Assembly (NCBI RefSeq): GCF_032854445.1
Contig: NW_027018017.1
Span: 1 to 64,000, forward strand
DNA: 64,000 bases
Reading direction: 5' to 3'
Origin: Liolophura sinensis
Taxonomy: Eukaryota; Mollusca; Polyplacophora; Chitonida; Chitonidae
In this document: positions 1 through 11,100 of the stretch, piece after piece
Position numbering within the stretch: the first letter of the stretch is position 1
How the letters are laid out: each line of letters starts with the position of its first letter
The notes under the pieces: generated by a model
Database searches by the model: none
What the model saw: the letters and a program-made list of their open reading frames with translations, nothing else
Told to the model about the DNA's origin: nothing
Made by a program: the position numbers and the translations under genes

Positions 1-3000
1 ACTGAAGTGGGTCAGTGTTCAGTTGTACTTTTTACAGCAGACTGTATCAAGTACCTTGTGTTTTTCATGTACAAATGGCCTGGTTTTTCTACACGTAGAT
101 AAAGACATTGAGATTGTCTTGCACCTAGAAGTAAGGCAATTGTTGGGTGAGATAAATGGGCTTAGCCAAAGATTTCAGGTCTTCTGGGCTACCGAAGGGC
201 ACATAACTTATAGTCAAAAGTTGAATATAGTAATGACCAGTCGCGATTGTACAGAGTACAGTGTAGCCGATTTCAATTAACAAAAAGACCAGGCAAAAAT
301 ACAAAAGTGGAAAAACTGTTCCAGTGCTGCTGGTAAGAGGCTAATCCGACGTATTTTGTGACGAGAAATCGAATGGTGCAAACCGCGTTGCTCTCCGACC
401 TATACTTTTGGCTGTAGCGACAATTCAATGATCATTGATGTCATAATCACGTGCCCAGCAACGGCTCTTACTCCATGGAAACCAGGGATATTTGCAATTT
501 TTTAACAGCTGCCGATGCCTTGCCCAATTCCGCATCTTTTGGCACCTTATAAATGTGGGTCAGTGTTTAGTTGTACTTTTTACAGCAGACTGCATCAAGT
601 ACCTTGTGTTTTTTATGTACAAATGGTGTGGTTTTTCTACACGTAGATAAAGACATTGAGATTGTCTTGGACTTAGAAGTAAGACAATTGCTGGGTGAGT
701 TAAATGGGCTTGGCCCAAAGATTTCAGGTCTTCTGGGCTACCGAAGGGCACATAACTTATAGTCAAAAGTTGAATATAGTAATGACAAGTCGCGATTGTA
801 CAGAGTACATTGTAGTCGATTTCGATTAACAAAAAGACCAGGTAAAAATGCAAAAGTGGAAAAACTGTTCCAGTGCTGCTGGTAAGAGGCTAATCCGACG
901 TATTTTGTGACGAGAAATCGAATGGTGCAATCCGCGTTTCTCTCCGACTAATACTTTTGCCTGTAGTGACAATTGAATGATCATTGATGTCATAATCACG
1001 TGCCCAGCAACGGCTCTTACTCCATGGAAACCAGGGATATTTGCAATTTTTTAACAGCTGCCGAGGCCTGGCCCAATTCCGCATCTTTTGGCACCTTATA
1101 AATGTGGGTCAGTGTTTAGTTGTACTTTTTACAGCAGACTGTATCAAGTACCTTGTCTTTTTTATGTACAAATGGTGTGGTTTTTCTACACGTAGATAAA
1201 GACATTGAGATTGTCTTGCACTTAGAAGTAAGACAATTGCTGGGTGAGTTAAATGGGCTTGGCCCAAAGATTTCAGGTCTTCTGGGCTACCGAAGGGCAC
1301 ATAACTTATAGTCAAAAGTTGAATATAGTAATGACCAGTCGCGATTGTACAGAGTACAGTGTAGTCGATTTCAATTAACAAAAAGACCAGGTAAAAATGC
1401 AAAAGTGGAGAAACTGTTCCAGTGCTGCTGGTAAGAGGCTAATCCGACGTATTTTGTGACGAGAAATCGAATGGTGCAATCCGCGTTTCTCTCCGACTAA
1501 TACTTTTGCCTGTAGTGACAACTGAATGATCATTGATGTCATAATCACGTGCCCAGCAACGGCTCTTACTCCATGGAAACCAGGGAAATTTGCAATTTTT
1601 CAAAAGCTGCCGATGCCTGCCTCAATTCCGCATCTTTTGGAACCTTACTGAAGTGGGTCAGTGTTCAGTTGTACTTTTTACAGCAGACTGTATCAAGTAC
1701 CTTGTGTTTTTCACGTACAAATGGTGTGGTTTTTCTACACGTAGATAAAGACATTGAGATTGTCTTGCACTTAGAAGTAAGGCAATTGCTGGGTGAGTAA
1801 AATGGGCTTAGCCCAAAGATTTCATGTCTTCTGGGCTACCGAAGGGCACATAACTTATAGTCAAAAGTTGAATATAGTAATGACCAGTCGCGATTGTACA
1901 GAGTACAGTGTAGCCGATTTCAATTAACAAAAAGACCAATTACAAATGCAAAAGTGGAAAAACTGTTCCAGTTGCTGCTGGTAAGAGGCTAATCCGACGT
2001 ATTTTGTGACGAGAAATCGAATGGTGCAATCCGCGTTGCTCTCTGACTAATACTTTTGGCTGTAGTGACAATTGAATGACCATTTATGTCATAATCACGT
2101 GCGTAGCAACGGCTCTTACTCCATGGAAACCAGGGAAATTTGCAATTTTTTAACAGCTGCCGATGCTTGGCCCAATTCCGCATCTTTTGGCACCTTATAA
2201 ATATGGGTCAGTGTTTAGTTGTACTTTTTACAGCAGACTGTATCAAGTACCTTGTCTTTTTTATGTACAAATGGTGTGGTTTTTCTACACGTATATAAAG
2301 ACATTGAGATTGTCTTGGACTTAGAAGTAAGACGATTGCTGGGTGAGTTAAATGGGCTTGGCCTAAAGATTTCAGGTCTTCTGCGCTACCGAAGGGCACA
2401 TAACTTATAGTCAAAAGTTGAATATAGTAATGACCAGTCGCGATTGTACAGAGTACAGTGTAGCCGATTTCAATTAACAAAAAGACCAGGCAAAAATGCA
2501 AAAGTGGAAAAACTGTTCCAGTGCTGCTGGTAAGAGGCTAATCCGACGTATTTTGTGACGAGAAATCGAATGGTGCAAACCGCGTTGCTCTCCGACCAAT
2601 ACTTTTGCCTGTAGTGACAATTGAATGATCATTTATTTCATAATCACGTGCCCAGCAACGGCTCTTACTCCATGGAAAACCAGGGAAATTTGCAATTTTT
2701 CAACAGCTGCCGATGCCTGGCTCAATTCCGCATCTTTTGGCACCTTACTGAAGTGGGTCAGTGTTCAGTTGTACTTTTTTACAGCAGACTGTATCAAGTA
2801 CCTTTTGTTTTTCATGTACAAATGGTCTGGTTTTTCTACACGTAGATAAACACATTGAGATTGTCTTGCACTTAGAAGTAAGGCAATTGCTGGGTGAGTT
2901 AAAATGGGCTTAGCCCAAAGATTTCACGTCTTCTGGGCTACCGAAGGGCACATAACTTATAGTCAAAAGTTGAATATAGTAATGACCAGTCGCGATTGTA

Positions 3001-4026
3001 CAGAGTACAGTGTAGCCGATTTCAATTAACAAAAAGACCAGGCAAAAATGCAAAAGTGGAAAAACTGTTCCAGTGCTGCTGGTCAGAGGCTAATCCGACG
3101 TATTTTGTGACGAGAAATTTGATGGTGCAAACCGCGTTGCTCTCGACCAATACTTTTGGCTGTAGTGACAATTGAATGATCATTTATGTCATAACCACGT
3201 GCCCAGCAACGGCTCTTACTCCATGGAAACCAGGGAAATTTGAAATTTTTCAACAGCTGCCGATGCCTGGCTCAATTCCGCATCTTTTGGCACCTTACTG
3301 AAGTGGGTCAGTGTTCAGTTGTACTTTTTACAGCAGACTGTATCAAGTACCTTGTGTTTTTCAGGTACAAATGGTGTGGTTTTTCTACACGTAGATAAAG
3401 ACATTGAGATTGTCTTGCACTTAGAAGTAAGGCAATTGCTGGGTGAGTTAAATGGGCTTAGCCCAAAGATTTCAGGTCTTCTGGGCTACCGAAGGGCACA
3501 TAACTTATAGTCAAAAGTTGAATATAGTAATGACCAGTCGCGATTGTACAGAGTACAGTGTAGCCGATTTCAATTAACAAAAAGACCAGGCAAAAATGCA
3601 AAAGTGGAAAAACTGTTCCAGTGCTGCTGGTAAGAGGCTAATCCGACGTATTTTGTGACGAGAAATCGAATGGTGCAAACCGCGTTGCTCTGCGACCAAT
3701 ACTTTTGGCTGTATTGACAATTGAATGATCATTTATGTCATAATCACGTGCCCAGCAACGGCTCTTACTCCATGGAAACCAGGGAAATTTGCAATTTTTC
3801 AACAGCTGCCGATGCCTGGCTCAATTCCGCATCTTTTGGCACCTTACTGAAGTGGGTCAGTGTTCAGTTGTACTTTTTACAGCAGACTGTATCAAGTACC
3901 TTGTGTTTTTCAGGTACAAATGGTGTGGTTTTTCTACACGTAGATAAAGACATTGAGATTGTCTTGCACTTAGAAGTAAGGCAATTGCTGGGTGAGTTAA
4001 ATGGGCTTAGCCCAAAGATTTCATGT

Positions 4027-4043
4027 CTTCTGGGCTACCGAAG
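4027..4043 (+). other. Small conserved hairpin (example copy)
   Basis: The 17-base sequence CTTCTGGGCTACCGAAG folds into a six-pair stem (CTTC then GG against CC then GAAG) with one bulged T and a GCTA loop. It is retained in almost every monomer. A second, weaker dyad (GGGCT T AGCCC) lies just upstream in CTTAGCCC units but is broken in CTTGGCCC units. There is no evidence that it acts as a terminator or RNA structure. Confidence 0.45.
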
Positions 4044-4127
4044 GGCATATAACTTATAGTCAAAAGTTGAATATAGTAATGACCAGTCGCGATTGTACAG
4101 AGTACAGTGTAGCCGATTTCAATTAAC

Positions 4128-4161
4128 AAAAAGACCAGGCAAAAATGCAAAAGTGGAAAAA
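4128..4161 (+). other. A-tract cluster, candidate bent DNA (example copy)
   Basis: Four A-runs of 4-5 bases begin at 4128, 4141, 4149 and 4157, an average spacing of just under 10 bp, close to the helical repeat. The cluster is present in nearly all monomers (for example 3579-3612) and lies in the more conserved half of the unit. Helically phased A-tracts are known to curve DNA and are common in satellites. Whether this one bends is an inference. Confidence 0.5.
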
Positions 4162-4269
4162 CTGTTCCAGTGCTGCTGGTAAGAGGCTAATCCGACGTAT
4201 TTTGTGACGAGAAATCGAATGGTGCAAACCGCGTTGCTCTCCGACCAATACTTTTGGCTGTAGTGACAA

Positions 4270-7200
4270 TTGAATGATCATTTATGTCATAATCACGTGC
4301 CCAGCAACGGCTCTTACTCCATGGAAACCAGGGATATTTGCAATTTTTCAACAGCTGCCGGATGCCTGGCCCAATTCCGCATCTTTTGGCACCTTATAAA
4401 TGTGGGTCAGTGTTTAGTTTTACTTTTACAGCAGACTGTATCAAGTACCTTGTGTTTTTTATGTACAAATGGTGTGGTTTTTCTACACGTAGATAAAGAC
4501 ATTGAGATTGTCCTTGCACCTAGAAGTAAGGCAATTGTTGGGTGAGATAAATGGGCTTAGCCCAAAGATTTCAGGTCTTCTGGGCTACCGAAGGGCACAT
4601 AACTTATAGTCAAAAGTTGAATATAGTAATGACCAGTCGCGATTGTACAGAGTACAGTGTAGCCGATTTCAATTAACAAAAAGACCAGGCAAAAATACAA
4701 AAGTGGAAAAACTGTTCCAGTGCTGCTGGTAAGAGGCTAATCCGACGTATTTTGTGACGAGAAATCGAATGGTGCAAACCGCGTTGCTCTCCGACCTATA
4801 CTTTTGGCTGTAGCGACAATTCAATGATCATTGATGTCATAATCACGTGCCCAGCAACGGCTCTTACTCCATGGAAACCAGGATATTTGCAATTTTTTAA
4901 CAGCTGCCGATGCCTGGCCCAATTCCGCATCTTTTGGCACCTTATAAATGTGGGTCAGTGTTTAGTTGTACTTTTTACAGCAGACTGTATCAAGTACCTT
5001 GTGTTTTTTATGTACAAATGGTGTGGTTTTTCTACACGTAGATAAAGACATTGAGATTGTCTTGCACTTAGAAGTAAGACAATTGCTGGGTGAGTTTAAA
5101 TGGGCTTGGCCCAAAGATTTCAGGTCTTCTGGGCTACCGAAGGGCACATAACTTATAGTCAAAAGTTGAATATAGTAATGACCAGTCGCGATTGTACAGA
5201 GTACAGTGTCGTCGATTTCGATTAACAAAAAGACCAGGTAAAAATGCAAAAGTGGAAAAACTGTTCCAGTGCTGCTGGTAAGAGGCTAATCCGACGTATT
5301 TTGTGACGAGAAATCGAATGGTGCAATCCGCGTTTCTCTCCGACTAATACTTTTGCCTGTAGTGACAATTGAATGATCATTGATGTCATAATCACGTGCC
5401 CAGCAACGGCTCTTACTCCATGGAAACCAGGGATATTTGCAATTTTTTAACAGCTGCCGAGGCCTGGCCCAATTCCGCATCTTTGGCACCTTATAAATGT
5501 GGGTCAGTGTTTAGTTGTACTTTTTACAGCAGACTGTATCAAGTACCTTGTCTTTTTTATGTACAAATGGTGTGGTTTTTCTACACGTAGATAAAGACAT
5601 TGAGATTGTCTTGCACTTAGAAGTAAGACAATTGCTGGGTGAGTTAAATGGGCTTGCCCAAAGATTTCAGGTCTTCTGGCTACCGAAGGGCACATAACTT
5701 ATAGTCAAAAGTTGAATATAGTAATGACCAGTCGCGATTGTACAGAGTACAGTGTAGTCGATTTCAATTAACAAAAAGACCAGGTAAAAATGCAAAAGTG
5801 GAGAAACTGTTCCAGTGCTGCTGGTAAGAGGCTAATCCGACGTATTTTTTTGACGAGAAATCGAATGGTGCAATCCGCGTTTCTCTCCGACTAATACTTT
5901 TGCCTGTAGTGACAACTGAATGATCATTGATGTCATAATCACGTGCCCAGCAACGGCTCTTACTCCATGGAAACCAGGGAAATTTGCATTTTTCAAAAGC
6001 TGCCGATGCCTGCCTCAATTCCGCATCTTTTGGAACCTTACTGAAGTGGGTCAGTGTTTAGTTGTACTTTTTACAGCAGACTGTATCAAGTACCTTGTCT
6101 TTTTTATGTACAAATGGTGTGGTTTTTCTACACGTAGATAAAGACATTGAGATTGTCTTGCACTTAGAAGTAAGACGATTGCTGGGTGAGTTAAATGGGC
6201 TTGGCCTAAAGATTTCAGGTCTTCTGCGCTACCGAAGGGCACATAACTTATAGTCAAAAGTTGAATATAGTAATGACCAGTCGCGATTGTACAGAGTACA
6301 GTGTAGCCGATTTCAATTAACAAAAAGACCAGGCAAAAATGCAAAAGTGGAAAAACTGTTCCAGTGCTGCTGGTAAGAGGCTAATCCGACGTATTTTGTG
6401 ACGAGAAATCGAATGGTGCAAACCGCGTTGCTCTCCGACCAATACTTTTGCCTGTAGTGACAATTGAATGATCATTTATTTCATAATCACGTGCCCAGCA
6501 ACGGCTCTTACTCCATGGAAACCAGGGAAATTTGCAATTTTTCAACAGCTGCCGATGCCTGGCTCAATTCCGCATCTTTTGGCACCTTACTGAAGTGGGT
6601 CAGTGTTCAGTTGTACTTTTTACAGCAGACTGTATCAAGTACCTTTTGTTTTTCATGTACAAATGGTCTGGTTTTTCTACACGTAGATAAACACATTGAG
6701 ATTGTCTTGCACTTAGAAGTAAGGCAATTGCTGGGTGAGTTAAATGGGCTTAGCCCAAAGATTTCACGTCTTCTGGGCTACCGAAGGGCACATAACTTAT
6801 AGTCAAAAGTTGAATATAGTAATGACCAGTCGCGATTGTACAGAGTACAGTGTAGCCGATTTCAATTAACAAAAAGACCAGGCAAAAATGCAAAAGTGGA
6901 AAAACTGTTCCAGTGCTGCTGGTCAGAGGCTAATCCGACGTATTTTGTGACGAGAAATCGAATGGTGCAAACCGCGTTGCTCTCCGACCAATACTTTTGG
7001 CTGTAGTGACAATTGAATGATCATTTATGTCATAACCACGTGCCCAGCAACGGCTCTTACTCCATGGAAACCACGGAAATTTGAAATTTTTCAACAGCTG
7101 CCGATGCCTGGCTCAATTCCGCATCTTTTGGCACCTTACTGAAGTGGGTCAGTGTTCAGTTGTACTTTTTACAGCAGACTGTATCAAGTACCTTGTGTTT

Positions 7201-8108
7201 TTCAGGTACAAATGGTGTGGTTTTTCTACACGTAGATAAAGACATTGAGATTGTCTTGCACTTAGAAGTAAGGCAATTGCTGGGTGAGTTAAATGGGCTT
7301 AGCCCAAAGATTTCAGGTCTTCTGGGCTACCGAAGGGCACATAACTTATAGTCAAAAGTTGAATATAGTAATGACCAGTCGCGATTGTACAGAGTACAGT
7401 GTAGCCGATTTCAATTAACAAAAAGACCAGGCAAAAATGCAAAAGTGGAAAAACTGTTCCAGTGCTGCTGGTAAGAGGCTAATCCGACGTATTTTGTGAC
7501 GAGAAATCGAATGGTGCAAACCGCGTTGCTCTCCGACCAATACTTTTGGCTGTATTGACAATTGAATGATCATTTATGTCATAATCACGTGCCCAGCAAC
7601 GGCTCTTACTCCATGGAAACCAGGGAAATTTGCAATTTTTCAACAGCTGCCGATGCCTGCTCAATTCCGCATCTTTTCGCACCTTACAGAAGTGGGTCAG
7701 TGTTCAGTTGCACTTTTTACAGCAGACTGTATCAAGTACCTTGTGTTTTTCACGTACAAATGGTGTGGTTTTTCTACACGTAGATAAAGACATTGAGATT
7801 GTCTTGCACTTAGAAGTAAGGCAATTGCTGGGTGAGTTAAATGGGCTTAGCCAAAGATTTCATGTCTTCTGGGCTACCGAAGGGCATATAACTTATAGTC
7901 AAAAGTTGAATATAGTAATGACCAGTCGCGATTGTACAGAGTACAGTGTAGCCGATTTCAATTAACAAAAAGACCAGGCAAAAATGCAAAAGTGGAAAAA
8001 CTGTTCCAGTGCTGCTGGTAAGAGGCTAATCCGACGTATTTTGTGACGAGAAATCGAATGGTGCAAACCGCGTTGCTCTCCGACCAATACTTTTGGCTGT
8101 AGTGACAA
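4270..8108 (+). repeat. Higher-order repeat, copy 2 (7-mer variant)
   Basis: Monomers start at 4270, 4820, 5369, 5916, 6464, 7013 and 7562 and carry the same ordered marks as copy 1: AAATACAAAAG near 4691, GAGGCC near 5459, ATTTATTTCAT after 6464, CATAACCACG after 7013, TGTATTGAC before 7562. It has seven units instead of eight because the equivalents of the 1522 and 2072 units are fused into one (5916-6463). This copy is also rich in one-base indels, for example at about 4360, 4430, 4512, 4881, 5095, 5480, 5656, 5679, 5990, 7660 and 7850. Confidence 0.87.
5916..6463 (+). repeat. Fusion monomer formed by unequal exchange inside the HOR
   Basis: The left part matches the 1522/9756 monomer (CTGAATGATCATTGATG, TTCAAAAGCTG, TGCCTGCCTC, TGGAACC, ACTGAAG). 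The right part matches the 2072/10306 monomer (GTTTAG, CTTGTCTTTTTT, GACGATTGC, CTTGGCCTAAAG, CTGCGCTACC). The switch lies between the ACTGAAG near 6041 and the GTTTAG near 6057, where both parents share a GTGGGTCAGTGTT stretch. The simplest reading is one homologous unequal crossover or conversion that removed one 549-bp period in register. Copies 1 and 3 keep the two separate parents. Confidence 0.85.
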
Positions 8109-11100
8109 TTGAATGATCATTTATGTCATAATCACGTGCCCAGCAACGGCTCTTACTCCATGGAAACCAGGGATATTTGCAATTTTTCAACAGCTGCCGA
8201 TGCCTGGCCCAATTCCGCATCTTTTGGCACCTTATAAATGTGGGTCAGTGTTTAGTTTTACTTTTTACAGCAGACTGTATCAAGTACCTTGTGTTTTTTA
8301 TGTACAAATGGTGTGGTTTTTCTACACGTAGATAAAGACATTGAGATTGTCTTGCACCTAGAAGTAAGGCAATTGTTGAGTGAGATAAATGGGCTTAGCC
8401 CAAAGATTTCAGGTCTTCTGGGCTACCGAAGGGCACATAACTTATAGTCAAAAGTTGAATATAGTAATGACCAGTCGCGATTGTACAGAGTACAGTGTAG
8501 CCGATTTCAATTAACAAAAAGACCAGGCAAAAATACAAAAGTGGAAAAACTGTTCCAGTGCTGCTGGTAAGAGGCTAATCCGACGTATTTTGTGACGAGA
8601 AATCGAATGGTGCAAACCGCGTTGCTCTCCGACCTATACTTTTGGCTGTAGCGACAATTCAATGATCATTGATGTCATAATCACGTGCCAGCAACGGCTC
8701 TTACTCCATGGAAACCAGGGATATTTGCAATTTTTTAACAGCTGCCGATGCCTTGCCCAATTCCGCATCTTTTGGCACCTTATAAATGTGGGTCAGTGTT
8801 TAGTTGTACTTTTTACAGCAGACTGTATCAAGTACCTTGTGTTTTTTGATGTACAAATGGTGTGGTTTTTCTACACGTAGATAAAGACATTGAGATTGTC
8901 TTGCACTTAGAAGTAAGACAATTGCTGGGTGAGTTAAATGGGCTTGGCCCAAAGATTTCAGGTCTTCTGGGCTACCGAAGGGCACATAACTTATAGTCAA
9001 AAGTTGAATATAGTAATGACCAGTCGCGATTGTACAGAGTACAGTGTAGTCGATTTCGATTAACAAAAAGACCAGGTAAAAATGCAAAAGTGGAAAAACT
9101 GTTCCAGTGCTGCTGGTAAGAGGCTAATCCGACGTATTTTGTGACGAGAAATCGAATGGTGCAATCCGCGTTTCTCTCCGACTAATACTTTTGCTGTAGT
9201 GACAATTGAATGATCATTGATGTCATAATCACGTGCCCAGCAAACGGCTCTTACTCCATGGAAACCAGGGATATTTGCAATTTTTTAACAGCTGCCGAGG
9301 CCTGGCCCAATTCCGCATCTTTTGGCACCTTATAAATGTGGGTCAGTGTTTAGTTGTACTTTTTACAGCAGACTGTATCAAGTACCTTGTCTTTTTTATG
9401 TACAAATGGTGTGGTTTTTCTACACGTAGATAAAGACATTGAGATTGTCTTGCACTTAGAAGTAAGACAATTGCTGGGTGAGTTAAATGGGCTTGGCCCA
9501 AAGATTTCAGGTCTTCTGGGCTACCGAAGGGCACATAACTTATAGTCAAAAGTTGAATATAGTAATGACCAGTCGCGATTGTACAGAGTACAGTGTAGTC
9601 GATTTCAATTAACAAAAAGACCAGGTAAAAATGCAAAAGTGGAGAAACTGTTCCAGTGCTGCTGGTAAGAGGCTAATCCGACGTATTTTGTGACGAGAAA
9701 TCGAATGGTGCACTCCGCGTTTCTCTCCGACTAATACTTTTGCCTGTAGTGACAACTGAATGATCATTGATGTCATAATCACGTGCCCAGCAACGGCTCT
9801 TACTCCATGGAAACCAGGGAAATTTGCAATTTTTCAAAAGCTGCCGATGCCTGCCTCAATTCCGCATCTTTTGGAACCTTACTGAAGTGGGTCAGTGTTC
9901 AGTTGTACTTTTTACAGCAGACTGTATCAAGTACCTTGTGTTTTTCACGTACAAATGGTGTGGTTTTTCTACACGTAGATAAAGACATTGAGATTGTCTT
10001 GCACTTAGAAGTAAGGCAATTGCTGGGTGAGTTAAATGGGCTTAGCCCAAAGATTTCATGTCTTCTGGGCTACCGAAGGGCACATAACTTATAGTCAAAA
10101 GTTGAATATAGTAATGACCAGTCGCGATTGTACAGAGTACAGTGTAGCCGATTTCAATTAACAAAAAGACCAATTACAAATGCAAAAGTGGAAAAACTGT
10201 TCCAGTTGCTGCTGGTAAGAGGCTAATCCGACGTATTTTGTGACGAGAAATCGAATGGTGCAAACCGCGTTGCTCTCTGACTAATACTTTTTGCTCTAGT
10301 GACAATTGAATGACCATTTATGTCATAATCACGTGCGTAGCAACGGCTCTTACTCCATGGAAACCAGGGAAATTTGCAATTTTTTAACAGCTGCCGATGC
10401 TTGGCCCAATTCCGCATCTTTTGGCACCTTATAAATGTGGGTCAGTGTTTAGTTGTACTTTTTACAGCAGACTGTATCAAGTACCTTGTCTTTTTTATGT
10501 ACAAATGGTGTGGTTTTTCTACACGTATATAAAGACATTGAGATTGTCTTGGACTTAGAAGTAAGACGATTGCTGGGTGAGTTAAATGGGCTTGGCCTAA
10601 AGATTTCAGGTCTTCTGCGCTACCGAAGGGCACATAACTTATAGTCAAAAGTTGAATATAGTAATGACCAGTCGCGATTGTACAGAGTACAGTGTAGCCG
10701 ATTTCAATTAACAAAAAGACCAGGCAAAAATGCAAAAGTGGAAAAACTGTTCCAGTGCTGCTGGTAAGAGGCTAATCCGACGTATTTTGTGACGAGAAAT
10801 CGAATGGTGCAAACCGCGTTGCTCTCCGACCAATACTTTTGCCTGTAGTGACAATTGAATGATCATTTATTTCATAATCACGTGCCCAGCAACGGCTCTT
10901 ACTCCATGGAAACCAGGGAAATTTGCAATTTTTCAACAGCTGCCGATGCCTGGCTCAATTCCGCATCTTTTGGCACCTTACTGAAGTGGGTCAGTGTTCA
11001 GTTGTACTTTTTACAGCAGACTGTATCAAGTACCTTTTGTTTTTCATGTACAAATGGTCTGGTTTTTCTACACGTAGATAAACACATTGAGATTGTCTTG

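Larger units (their letters stand above)
1..4269 (+). repeat. 8-monomer higher-order repeat, copy 1 (left-truncated)
   Basis: Monomers start at (before 1), 424, 973, 1522, 2072, 2621, 3172 and 3721. Each has private marks that return in copies 2 and 3. The first has AAATACAAAAG (about 297) and GCACCTAG. The 973 unit has GAGGCCTGG. The 1522 unit has TTCAAAAGCTG and TGGAACC. The 2072 unit has GACCATTTATG with GTGCGTAG. The 2621 unit has ATTTATTTCAT and CCTTTTG. The 3172 unit has CATAACCACG and TTGAAATT. The 3721 unit is preceded by TGTATTGAC. The ordered return of these marks defines an HOR of about 4392 bp. Confidence 0.88.
3721..4269 (+). repeat. Reference monomer, ACTGAAG class (549 bp)
   Basis: This exact 549-bp unit is a useful coordinate frame. 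Landmarks are CACGTG at 3745-3750, CCATGG at 3770-3775, CAGCTG at 3803-3808, and the class-defining ACTGAAG just after 3843. A four-base variable site lies at 3913 and a second at 4024. A small hairpin lies at 4027-4043, an A-tract cluster at 4128-4161, and a CpG cluster at 4193-4243. A GTAAG lies at 4179 and a pyrimidine-rich run ends in TAG at 4261-4263. The class keeps one forward frame open for 112 codons. No internal 183-bp sub-repeat is apparent when thirds of the unit are compared by eye. Confidence 0.93.

Noticed and set aside
1-549. Internal subrepeats of about 183 bp within the monomer.
   Set aside because: Thirds of the unit show no evident similarity by eye. The multiple is noted only as a length relationship.
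3745-3750. CACGTG and CAGCTG as functional E-boxes.
   Set aside because: Six-base palindromes are expected by chance in a 549-bp unit and are then copied by amplification. CACGTG is lost in many units (ACGTGCG after ATT, CACATG).
3721-4059. The recurrent 112-codon forward frame as a multicopy gene family.
   Set aside because: No ATG start, several in-frame stops per unit, class-diagnostic changes mostly alter amino acids, ATAAATG-class units are interrupted, and no domain is recognisable. Openness is explained by near-identity of copies and a unit length divisible by three.
4211-4225. Pol III B-box-like word AATCGAATG.
   Set aside because: Only about seven of nine positions fit the B-box pattern, and no matching A box lies at the right distance.
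4193-4243. CENP-B box in the CpG-rich segment.
   Set aside because: Neither strand satisfies the NTTCGNNNNANNCGGGN core. The reverse strand has TTCG but lacks the central A and CGGG.
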